This document shows, in pieces, positions 7,048-12,281 of a DNA stretch of 12,316 nt. The first letter of the stretch is position 1. The number at the start of each line of letters is the position of its first letter. The position numbers and the translations under genes are program-made. The stretch is from an uncultured Eubacterium sp. (GTDB taxonomy: Bacteria > Bacillota > Clostridia > Lachnospirales > Lachnospiraceae), in NCBI GenBank assembly GCA_934358495.1, contig CAKRKO010000080.1:1-12316 (forward strand). Reading direction: 5' to 3'. The notes below the pieces were generated by a model. It made no database searches. It saw nothing but the letters and a program-made list of their open reading frames with translations, and was not told the origin of the DNA.

Positions 7048-7959
7048 ATGAATGATCGGCAGATTTTATGCTTTCTGGAAGCTGTGAAAGAACGGAATTT
7101 TACGAAAGTAGCGGAGAAATTATATCTGACGCAGCCGGGCGTCAGCAGAATGATTGCTACATTGGAAAAAGAATTGAATGCAAAGCTTTTTGCACGTTCG
7201 GTGCACAAGACACTGGAACTTACGGAGAGTGGAAAATTATATTATGAGATGTTTGAAAAATGTAGGAAAGAATTTGAGGAAACCAAGAAAAAAAGTGATC
7301 TTTTGCAGAGGGAAACTACAGATATTACGACATTGAAATTCGGATATGTGCGGGGATGGAGTATTTCCGGTTTTTATCCGCTGATACTGGAAGCTTTACA
7401 GGAAGATTTTCCTTATCTGAATGTGGATTTGGAAAGTCATGCTTATGATGAAATGTATGAATTGCTATACCAAGGAAGTCTGGATTTTATTCTGACTATG
7501 AATTTTCCGGATATAGAAAAATTGCACGAGAATCTGGAGGCAAAGGAAATCTGCAGGGTTCCATTGGCAATTATTTATCCAAAAGAATTTGGCGTAAAAA
7601 CGGAAATTCCAGATTTTGAGAACTCTATATTTTATTTGAGCGCGGATGCACCGGTGGATTATTCAAGAAAAAATCTGGAACTGCTATGTGCAGAAGCAGA
7701 TTTTGTACCAAAGACGAAAGTGGTGCCAAATCATGCAACACTTCTGTCTCTGATGGATCAGGAGGACAGCGCAGCGGTCATGGATCTCTGGTGTCAGCCG
7801 ATTCATGATAAAAAGTTCAAGTATGTGACATTGGATGTGACAGTGCCAATTGTTGGAGTATTTCGGAAAGACAGTGCACATTCGAAAGTGATACGGATGC
7901 TGTATGATACTCTGACGGAACAGTATAAAAAGAGTGTGGTTATTATCATTCGGAAATAG
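7048..7959 (+). CDS. LysR-family transcriptional regulator (divergent to URO-D-family gene)
   Basis: A 303-residue LysR regulator. The helix-turn-helix covers residues 1-60, with the pattern FTKVAEKLYLTQPGVSRMIATLE and then LNAKLF. The effector-binding domain follows from about residue 88, beginning LKFGYVRGW. The ATG at 7048 is preceded by GGAGGAGG (7034-7041) with a 6-nt gap. An upstream in-frame GTG at 7018 would overlap that site and is rejected. The shared 205-bp divergent spacer points to regulation of the URO-D-family gene and of itself. The gene ends before a bidirectional terminator. It shares only family-level resemblance with the first LysR in the window, so it is not a recent duplicate. 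Confidence 0.9.
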   Translation: MNDRQILCFLEAVKERNFTKVAEKLYLTQPGVSRMIATLEKELNAKLFARSVHKTLELTESGKLYYEMFEKCRKEFEETKKKSDLLQRETTDITTLKFGYVRGWSISGFYPLILEALQEDFPYLNVDLESHAYDEMYELLYQGSLDFILTMNFPDIEKLHENLEAKEICRVPLAIIYPKEFGVKTEIPDFENSIFYLSADAPVDYSRKNLELLCAEADFVPKTKVVPNHATLLSLMDQEDSAAVMDLWCQPIHDKKFKYVTLDVTVPIVGVFRKDSAHSKVIRMLYDTLTEQYKKSVVIIIRK

Positions 7960-8014
7960 AATAGCAGAAATACAGTGTTGATAAATGTGACTGGAGAAAA
8001 AATATCAGATAATA

Positions 8015-8058
8015 AAAAAGTAAGAACTAAAATCTGTTGTGATCTGCTCTTACTTTTT
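8015..8058. terminator. Bidirectional terminator between LysR gene and small membrane protein gene
   Basis: AAAAAGTAAGA (8015-8025) pairs perfectly with TCTTACTTTTT (8048-8058), an 11-bp stem with a 22-nt loop. The arms themselves supply a U-tract on either strand, as expected between convergent genes ending at 7959 (plus) and 8065 (minus). Confidence 0.75.
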
Positions 8059-8064
8059 GTAGAT

Positions 8065-8421
8065 TTATTTAGTTTTTCGATTTAGTAATGTAGCTAATAT
8101 AGCAAGAATGGCATTGATGAGACACCAGCCAGACCAAATTGCCAAATCTGAATAGCTGCCAAAATTTGTGAAACCAACTAAAGCAGCAAGTCCGAAAAGA
8201 ATAAACAGAGCAATGTTCCCACCATTTTTGACAGCGTTTCTGGTAGCAATAGAAATAATTCCACCAGCGAGCATAAGAATAGCAACTATAATGCCGGCTG
8301 AACCAGAAATTTCGCCATTATTCTCAAGCGCATTTGAAACACCGGCAGCGCATGATTGAAATGCTACAAATAAAAACAGAATAATTGACAATATGCCAGA
8401 TACTAATTTCCAAATTTTCAT
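8065..8421 (-). CDS. Small four-helix membrane protein of unknown function
   Basis: A 118-residue hydrophobic protein with about four transmembrane segments (roughly residues 5-25, 42-60, 69-86 and 92-112), a short charged turn (NAVKNGGN, about 62-69) and a basic C-terminal tail (NRKTK). There is no catalytic motif. I do not recognise a characterised family. The ATG at 8421 has AGGAGGG 9 nt upstream. The gene lies 33 bp downstream of the Ltp-like lipoprotein gene on the same strand with no terminator between, so they probably form one operon and may act together at the membrane. A small-molecule or holin-like role cannot be excluded but nothing supports it directly. Confidence 0.72.
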   Translation of the reverse strand: MKIWKLVSGILSIILFLFVAFQSCAAGVSNALENNGEISGSAGIIVAILMLAGGIISIATRNAVKNGGNIALFILFGLAALVGFTNFGSYSDLAIWSGWCLINAILAILATLLNRKTK

Positions 8422-8454
8422 GAATAAAATCCCTCCTGAAAATATTTAAAATCT

Positions 8455-8895
8455 TTAATCTAAATTATCCACAGCGTACTGAGCTTCTTCAGCAGTAAAT
8501 TTTTCCCCGTAATCAGAAGTCAGCTGATCGTAAATGTCAGCATGTGACATAGCCATGGTTTCCTGATAACTCTGAGCGGAAGCAAGTGCATTTGCGTTCC
8601 AGTCAGCCTGTATATTATCAATGGCATACTGAGCTTCCTCAGCGCTAAATTTATCACCATACTCAGAAGTCAGCTGGTCGTAAATGCCCTGTTTTGACAT
8701 GTGCATTGTGTCGTTGTAACTTTCTGCCGATGCTAATGCATTCGCATTCCAGTCAGCTGTCATGTTGTCTACAGCATACTGAGCTGCTTCTGCCGGAAAT
8801 TTATCACCATATTCAGAAGTCAGCTGATCGTAAATGCCCTGTTTTGACATATGCATCATTTCGCTGTAAGTTTTTGCAGAACGCAGTGCGGATTT
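8455..8895 (-). repeat. Three 150-bp tandem repeats inside the lipoprotein gene
   Basis: The coding repeats are also visible as DNA repeats with a 150-bp period. For example, a block beginning CAGCTG(A/G)TCGTAAATG occurs at 8521, 8671 and 8821 on the plus strand. The two units nearer the N-terminus (8671 and 8821) are more alike than the C-terminal one, suggesting a later duplication of the inner unit. Confidence 0.85.
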
Positions 8896-9093
8896 GTATT
8901 CGGTCGGAACGTTTGGATCTTCCTCTGGAGTCTGTTCCTCGGCTGCGTCGGCGGCAGGTACGTCAGCCGGATCCGTTGCTTCTGCAGAAGCACTTGTCTG
9001 TGTTGTGTTGCCGGAATCAGAACTGCCACCACAGGCTGTCATGGAAAGGGACATAGTTCCCACTACGAGTAATGCTAATAATTTCTTTTTCAT
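8455..9093 (-). CDS. Ltp-family surface lipoprotein with three tandem helical repeats
   Basis: A 212-residue lipoprotein. The N-terminal signal (MKKKLLALLVVG...) ends in a lipobox with C21 (MTAC), followed by a Gly/Ser/Thr then acidic, Ala/Pro-rich linker (22-63). Three repeats follow with an exact 50-residue period, spanning about 67-116, 117-166 and 167-212. Each has the pattern S-Y/T-x-x-M-x-M-S-x-x-x-I-Y-D-Q-L-T-S-x-Y-G-x-K-F-x-A-E-x-A-Q-Y-A-x-D-N. This is the host cell surface-exposed lipoprotein (Ltp) repeat. The best-studied member, from Streptococcus thermophilus prophage TP-J34, blocks phage DNA injection (superinfection exclusion). Many bacterial homologues have unknown roles, so defence is inference. 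AGAGGAG (9103-9109) lies 9 nt before the ATG. It is co-directional with the small membrane protein downstream. Confidence 0.85.
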   Translation of the reverse strand: MKKKLLALLVVGTMSLSMTACGGSSDSGNTTQTSASAEATDPADVPAADAAEEQTPEEDPNVPTEYKSALRSAKTYSEMMHMSKQGIYDQLTSEYGDKFPAEAAQYAVDNMTADWNANALASAESYNDTMHMSKQGIYDQLTSEYGDKFSAEEAQYAIDNIQADWNANALASAQSYQETMAMSHADIYDQLTSDYGEKFTAEEAQYAVDNLD

Positions 9094-9150
9094 AATCTTC
9101 TTCTCCTCTTTGTTAATTGTGACATTAAAGGAATGTCGCCAGATAAGAAA

Positions 9151-9159
9151 ATTATAACA
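9151..9159 (-). promoter_or_regulatory. Extended -10 promoter of the lipoprotein operon
   Basis: The minus strand reads TGTTATAAT across 9151-9159, about 60 bp upstream of the lipoprotein start. The -35 window (about 9174-9179) falls inside the terminator hairpin at 9171-9199 and has only a weak TCATTT, so the promoter leans on its extended -10. Confidence 0.55.
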
Positions 9160-9170
9160 GGATTTAACGA

Positions 9171-9199
9171 AAAAAATGATGCTGTTAGCATCATTTTTT
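9171..9199. terminator. Bidirectional hairpin terminator with A/U-tracts on both sides
   Basis: A perfect 13-bp stem, AAAAAATGATGCT (9171-9183) with AGCATCATTTTTT (9187-9199), around a GTT loop. Runs of A on the left and T on the right give U-tracts in either direction. On the minus strand it would end the HTH-like gene transcript after a structured 3' region of about 190 nt. Confidence 0.75.
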
Positions 9200-9241
9200 A
9201 TGTAATAGGAAATTACTACGTAATGTTCCTATTACATAAAA
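9196..9241. repeat. Long perfect inverted repeat (16-bp arms, extendable)
   Basis: The 16-nt arm at 9196-9211 (TTTTATGTAATAGGAA) is the exact reverse complement of 9226-9241. The 14-nt centre contains a further ATTAC/GTAAT pair (9212-9216 with 9220-9224), so the element could fold into a nearly continuous 21-bp hairpin with one bulged G. It shares Ts with the neighbouring terminator. Confidence 0.8.
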
Positions 9242-9316
9242 ACGCTCCGCGAGGATGCGACCAGATGCATGAGGAATATGTCTGCTGAAGCAGACTGCAT
9301 CTGGCGCGCAAAGCGT
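9242..9316. ncRNA. Candidate structured RNA or dispersed repeat: nested, bulged stem
   Basis: CCAGATGCA (9261-9269) pairs with TGCATCTGG (9296-9304), and GTCTGC (9280-9285) pairs with GCAGAC (9290-9295) around a TGAA tetraloop. The 3' arms are contiguous, leaving a single 10-nt bulge on the 5' side (9270-9279). An outer ACGCT (9242-9246) / AGCGT (9312-9316) pair, plus GCG/CGC, closes the whole unit. The sequence is more GC-rich than its surroundings. No gene of known type fits. It could be part of the 3' end of the HTH-like transcript (minus strand), a separate RNA, or an immobile copy of a palindromic genomic repeat. Confidence 0.5.
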
Positions 9317-9317
9317 A

Positions 9318-9375
9318 ACAAGTCCTTCAAAGATTGAGGGATTAAGGGAGTTTGAAGCGGACTTGTCCGCTTTGT
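9318..9375 (+). other. Two mutually exclusive hairpins
   Basis: ACAAGTCCTTCAAA (9318-9331) can pair with TTTGAA (9351-9356) and GGACTTGT (9359-9366), with a 2-nt GC bulge. Alternatively AAGCGGAC (9355-9362) pairs with GTCCGCTT (9365-9372) as a compact hairpin followed by a T-rich tail (TTGTTCT) on the plus strand. The two structures share bases, the layout of an antiterminator/terminator switch, although no plus-strand gene is seen to use it. Confidence 0.45.
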
Positions 9376-9387
9376 TCTAGTCAGATT

Positions 9388-9858
9388 TCATGATTTAAGA
9401 TCCCAGAGGGGGGGTAATTCTGCCGCTTCCAGAAACTCATTGACCGTATAAATCGTACGAACCTTTTCATTAATACAGATGATCAGTGCCATATCCTGCT
9501 TGTTGCGGGGATCTAATTCCGGCGCTTTGGCAAGGCGCAGGGCACGGTTTGTTTCTGTCAGGCTCATTCCCATAGCAATGCAGATGGGAATCAGTTTATA
9601 TTTTCCGGGACGCTTTTTTGTTCCGTTAAAAATCTGATTTCCATAGCTTGGCGGGATATTTGCATCAATATAAATTTTTCGCGTTTCCAAATCCGGGTGT
9701 TCTGCGATATAATAGTTTAAGTAATCAGAGAGGGACTGGAATGAATAATGTGGGGTATATTGTTCCTGAAAAGCGTGCAGTGCTTTCGGATCGAGTTTTA
9801 TTTTCTTTAATTCCTGTAATAAATGTTCGGTGCTTTCAATATCGTGCTCTGAATTCAT
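9388..9858 (-). CDS. Small HTH-like (XRE-type) putative regulator, partner of divergent kinase
   Basis: A 156-residue soluble protein. The middle (about 55-110) looks like a helix-turn-helix of the XRE/lambda-repressor type: IDANIPPSYGNQIFNGTKKR resembles the recognition-helix region where a rigid 'Y-x-x-x-I-F-x-G-x-K' follows a turn, then a helix containing ICIAMGMSLTETNRAL. The N-terminal part (1-45) is charged and helical; the C-terminus has VNEFLEAAELPPLWD. No catalytic motif is visible. The ATG at 9858 has AGGAGA 9 nt upstream. It is divergently paired with a membrane Ser/Thr kinase across 134 bp, suggesting it regulates, or is a target of, that kinase (inference). Confidence in the gene is high; in the DNA-binding role, moderate. 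Confidence 0.65.
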   Translation of the reverse strand: MNSEHDIESTEHLLQELKKIKLDPKALHAFQEQYTPHYSFQSLSDYLNYYIAEHPDLETRKIYIDANIPPSYGNQIFNGTKKRPGKYKLIPICIAMGMSLTETNRALRLAKAPELDPRNKQDMALIICINEKVRTIYTVNEFLEAAELPPLWDLKS

Positions 9859-9882
9859 TGCAAAGTTCTCCTGAAAATAAGT

Positions 9883-9924
9883 TTATGTGATTTTTACATA
9901 ATCCGAAAAAGAAACTGTTCGGAT
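9883..9924. promoter_or_regulatory. Candidate operator dyads in the HTH-kinase divergent spacer
   Basis: ATCCGAA (9901-9907) is the exact reverse complement of TTCGGAT (9918-9924), separated by 10 nt so that the half-site centres lie 17 bp apart, a good spacing for a dimeric regulator. A second dyad, TTATGT (9883-9888) with ACATAA (9896-9901), abuts it. No convincing -35/-10 pair was recognised on either strand; a TATACA at 9950-9955 is a weak plus-strand candidate. Confidence 0.45.
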
Positions 9925-9992
9925 GTAGTAAAAGCATCTTATTAAACAGTATACATAGTTATTAATTTTATTGCAAGACAGAGGAATATTTT

Positions 9993-11159
9993 ATGACATT
10001 GGAAGAGCACTATCGATTGTCTTTTTATCAGCAGATGGCAGAGCTTGGTGGGCGGGAACATGTAAAACTGACCCGGCATGCGGAAAACGGCAGGTATTAT
10101 GTGCGAAAAGAATTGAAAGATTATAACCGGGAAGTTTATGAACAGCTGCGGATATTGGACAGCGCGTATTTTCCACATATTTATGAGATTGTGCAGGATG
10201 AGGAAAAACTGATCATCATTGAGGAATATATTTCGGGAGAAACTCTGGAAGCGTACGTTGCAGAGCGTGGAACATTAACGATGGAGCAGGTGAAACCGAT
10301 CATGATGGATGTCTGCCAGACGTTGCAGCTGCTTCATACACAAACTCCACCGATCATTCATCGTGATATCAAGCCTTCTAATTTAATCCTTGCAGAGGAT
10401 GGACATTGGAAACTGATTGATTTTAACACGGCACGCTATTACGAGAGAGGTGCGCAGCATGATACGACATTTCTGGGGACGAGGGAATTTGCTGCGCCGG
10501 AGCAGTTTGGAGATTTGCAGACGGATGTGAGGACGGACATTTATGAACTGGGGGCGATGATGAATTATCTGCTGACCGGGAAAAACCATAAAAAATATGT
10601 GTCTCAGGGTGTGTCGCAGAATATAATACAAAAGTGTACACAGTTTAATCCTGAACGGCGTTATCAGAGTGTGGAAGCGCTGAGGAAGGATATTCAGAAA
10701 TTACCGGAGCGGTTTCCTGTGGAAAAAACGACTTTGCCTTTGGAGAAACATCAGACTTATCGTTATAATCATAATAAGAAAACTAAAAGATCGTTTTCAG
10801 ACAGGAAAGGCGTATCTGGCTGGCAAAAATGGCTGCCACCGGGATTTCGGACTTTGAGATTATGGAAAATGTGCATGGCAGGATTGGTGTATGCATTTGC
10901 ATTATACATCAGCATTACACTGGAAGTGACAAACGGTGATGGAAGCAGGATGACGGGGACAGCACTTCTGGCAAACAGAATTGGCTGTTGGCTGTTGTTT
11001 TTTGTACTTGTATTATTCTGGTTTAATTATGGTGGAATGCACAGGATATTGCCGCTTGTAAGAAAACCTCAAATTGGCTGGACAATTTTGGGATACATAG
11101 TGTGGAGCTGCGTGATATTTATGGTAATCATGACGGGAGTAGTTTTACTATCTTCGTGA
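9993..11159 (+). CDS. Membrane-anchored Ser/Thr protein kinase (Hanks type) with DFN motif
   Basis: A 388-residue protein. A cytoplasmic kinase domain covers about 1-240: VRK lysine K39, helix-C glutamate E47, catalytic loop HRDIKPSN (123-130, D125, K127, N130), metal motif DFN (143-145, instead of DFG), APE (168-170) and D182 in TDIYELG. The Gly-rich loop is degenerate (region LGGREHVKLTRHAENG, about 18-33). A basic linker (about 252-285) leads to three transmembrane helices (about 293-311, 330-346 and 362-385). There are no PASTA or extracellular sensor domains, unlike PrkC. No phosphatase gene is adjacent. The start follows AGAGGAA with normal spacing. It is divergent from the small HTH-like gene. 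All key catalytic residues are present, so it is probably active; the substrate is unknown. Confidence 0.88.
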   Translation: MTLEEHYRLSFYQQMAELGGREHVKLTRHAENGRYYVRKELKDYNREVYEQLRILDSAYFPHIYEIVQDEEKLIIIEEYISGETLEAYVAERGTLTMEQVKPIMMDVCQTLQLLHTQTPPIIHRDIKPSNLILAEDGHWKLIDFNTARYYERGAQHDTTFLGTREFAAPEQFGDLQTDVRTDIYELGAMMNYLLTGKNHKKYVSQGVSQNIIQKCTQFNPERRYQSVEALRKDIQKLPERFPVEKTTLPLEKHQTYRYNHNKKTKRSFSDRKGVSGWQKWLPPGFRTLRLWKMCMAGLVYAFALYISITLEVTNGDGSRMTGTALLANRIGCWLLFFVLVLFWFNYGGMHRILPLVRKPQIGWTILGYIVWSCVIFMVIMTGVVLLSS

Positions 11160-11208
11160 AGATATAGTTACACTTGTAAGAAAAAATATACATGATAGGA
11201 TATATCTG

Positions 11209-11243
11209 AGAAATAACCGTATTACAGGGTGGTTATTTCTTTT
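11209..11243 (+). terminator. First terminator after the kinase gene
   Basis: AGAAATAACC (11209-11218) pairs perfectly with GGTTATTTCT (11231-11240), a 10-bp stem with a 12-nt loop, followed by TTT. It lies 50 nt after the kinase stop codon. Confidence 0.7.
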
Positions 11244-11285
11244 ACAATATTTATATAGCATAGCAACATAAAAAATTAAATGTGG

Positions 11286-11316
11286 AGAACAAATTTTGCG
11301 TTTGTTCTTCTTTTTT
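11286..11316 (+). terminator. Second, stronger terminator after the kinase gene
   Basis: AGAACAAA (11286-11293) pairs with TTTGTTCT (11301-11308), with a 7-nt loop, followed by TC and a run of six Ts (11311-11316). It lies 43 nt beyond the first terminator. The intervening DNA holds nothing recognisable, so the pair is probably a tandem terminator rather than the ends of two genes. Confidence 0.75.
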
Positions 11317-11369
11317 ATAATTAAATCGTGCAAGATATATAATATTTCATATTTTTTATAAAAAAAGCC

Positions 11370-11398
11370 GTGACTAACTCAAGAAAATGTAGTAGAAT
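11370..11398 (+). promoter_or_regulatory. Probable promoter of the P-loop ATPase gene
   Basis: GTGACT (11370-11375) and TAGAAT (11393-11398) are 17 bp apart, giving a leader of about 45 nt before the ATG at 11451. It follows the tandem terminators, so the ATPase gene appears to be an independent transcription unit. Confidence 0.5.
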
Positions 11399-11450
11399 GT
11401 CCTCAGTGAGAAAATTTCCAATCAGGAAATGGAACGGAGGAAGCTGCAGA

Positions 11451-12182
11451 ATGCAGGATAAATTAAAAAAGCTCATTGGAGACAACATTAATTTTGTATT
11501 TGTCGGCGAAGCCGGAAGCGGAAAAAGCGAGATTTCCATTAATTTCGCAAAATGGCTGGTGCAGCTTCAGGACAAGCCGGTACATTTTTTTGACATGGAC
11601 ATGACAAAGCCGCTGTTTCGATCCAGAGATGTAGAGATGCAGATGGAGGAAATGGGAATTATCTGTCACCATGAAAAACAGTTCATGGATGCGCCGACAG
11701 TTGTCGGAGGTGTCAATCGTCTGTTGAAGGATGAAGATTGTTACGTGGTTATGGATGTCGGCGGAGATCACATCGGAGCGCGCGCCATCGGCGGTTATGC
11801 ACCGAAGCTGAACAAAGACAATACCATTGTGTATTATGTGCTGAATGCATATCGGCCGTGGTCCAATGATATCGATCATATCGATGGTACACTGGGCCAG
11901 ATTCTTGGTGTTTCCCATATTCAGCTCGGCAAACTTCACATGGTGAACAATCCGAACAATGGAATGACCACTACAGCAAAGGAATTTATCGAGGGCAGCC
12001 GTAAGATGTCCGAGATGGTGACACCGTATATTGCGGTGGATTTTGCATGTGTCAGAGAAGATCTGTACGAGGATGTAAAAGAATCCTCAGATGTGCCAGT
12101 ATTTCCAATTGAATTGTATCTGACCTACCCGTGGTTACAGACCGAGTTTAGAGATGGTCAGCCGGTTCCGGGCCGGGGCTAA
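11451..12182 (+). CDS. P-loop ATPase of the MinD/CobQ-like (SIMIBI) class
   Basis: A 243-residue soluble ATPase. The Walker A GEAGSGKS (19-26) follows a beta-strand (NFVFV). FDMDMTKP (47-54) matches the aspartate-containing loop after the second strand, as in MinD/Mrp-type proteins. A Walker B-like VVMDVGGD (99-106) follows, then an NNPNNG stretch (166-171) near the expected base-recognition site. The ATG at 11451 is chosen because GGAGG (11436-11440) lies 10 nt upstream; the longer in-frame GTG at 11370 coincides with the promoter -35. The exact function is unknown. It precedes a ferredoxin-like gene by 99 bp on the same strand. An iron-sulfur or electron-transfer accessory role is possible but inferred from context only. 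Confidence 0.75.
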   Translation: MQDKLKKLIGDNINFVFVGEAGSGKSEISINFAKWLVQLQDKPVHFFDMDMTKPLFRSRDVEMQMEEMGIICHHEKQFMDAPTVVGGVNRLLKDEDCYVVMDVGGDHIGARAIGGYAPKLNKDNTIVYYVLNAYRPWSNDIDHIDGTLGQILGVSHIQLGKLHMVNNPNNGMTTTAKEFIEGSRKMSEMVTPYIAVDFACVREDLYEDVKESSDVPVFPIELYLTYPWLQTEFRDGQPVPGRG

Positions 12183-12203
12183 GCATTCCGGAAAAACGCT
12201 TTC

Positions 12204-12228
12204 AAACACCGGTGAAATGTTGGTGTTT
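12204..12228. promoter_or_regulatory. Inverted repeat in the ATPase-ferredoxin spacer
   Basis: AAACACC (12204-12210) is the reverse complement of GGTGTTT (12222-12228), with an inner CACCGGTG palindrome (12207-12214). It is followed by As, not Ts, so it is not a normal plus-strand terminator. A weak TTGGTG (12220-12225) / TATAAC (12242-12247) pair with a 16-bp spacer might be a promoter for the next gene. Confidence 0.35.
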
Positions 12229-12281
12229 AAAAAATAATTATTATAACAAGTATTTATTATCTTGAGAGGAGGATTTAATCG

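Noticed and set aside
8455..8895. Regularly spaced repeats resembling an array
   Set aside because: The 150-bp period is in frame and encodes the Ltp protein repeats; there are no short identical repeats with unique spacers, so it is not CRISPR.
8694..9157. Three overlapping plus-strand open frames of 73-120 codons
   Set aside because: They lie antisense to the lipoprotein gene and arise from its 150-bp repeats and low-complexity linker; no ribosome binding sites and Cys/Arg-rich nonsense-like translations.
9269..9337. 22-codon plus-strand open frame (MRNMSAEADCIW...) inside the structured repeat region
   Set aside because: No ribosome binding site precedes the ATG and the bases are explained by the stem pairing; a small peptide cannot be excluded but is not supported.
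11463..11939. 158-codon open frame on the minus strand
   Set aside because: It is antisense to the P-loop ATPase, whose motifs, ribosome binding site and promoter are clear; the minus-strand translation has no recognisable motif.
12204..12228. Terminator after the P-loop ATPase gene
   Set aside because: The hairpin is followed by As rather than Ts on the plus strand, so it does not meet the rho-independent pattern.
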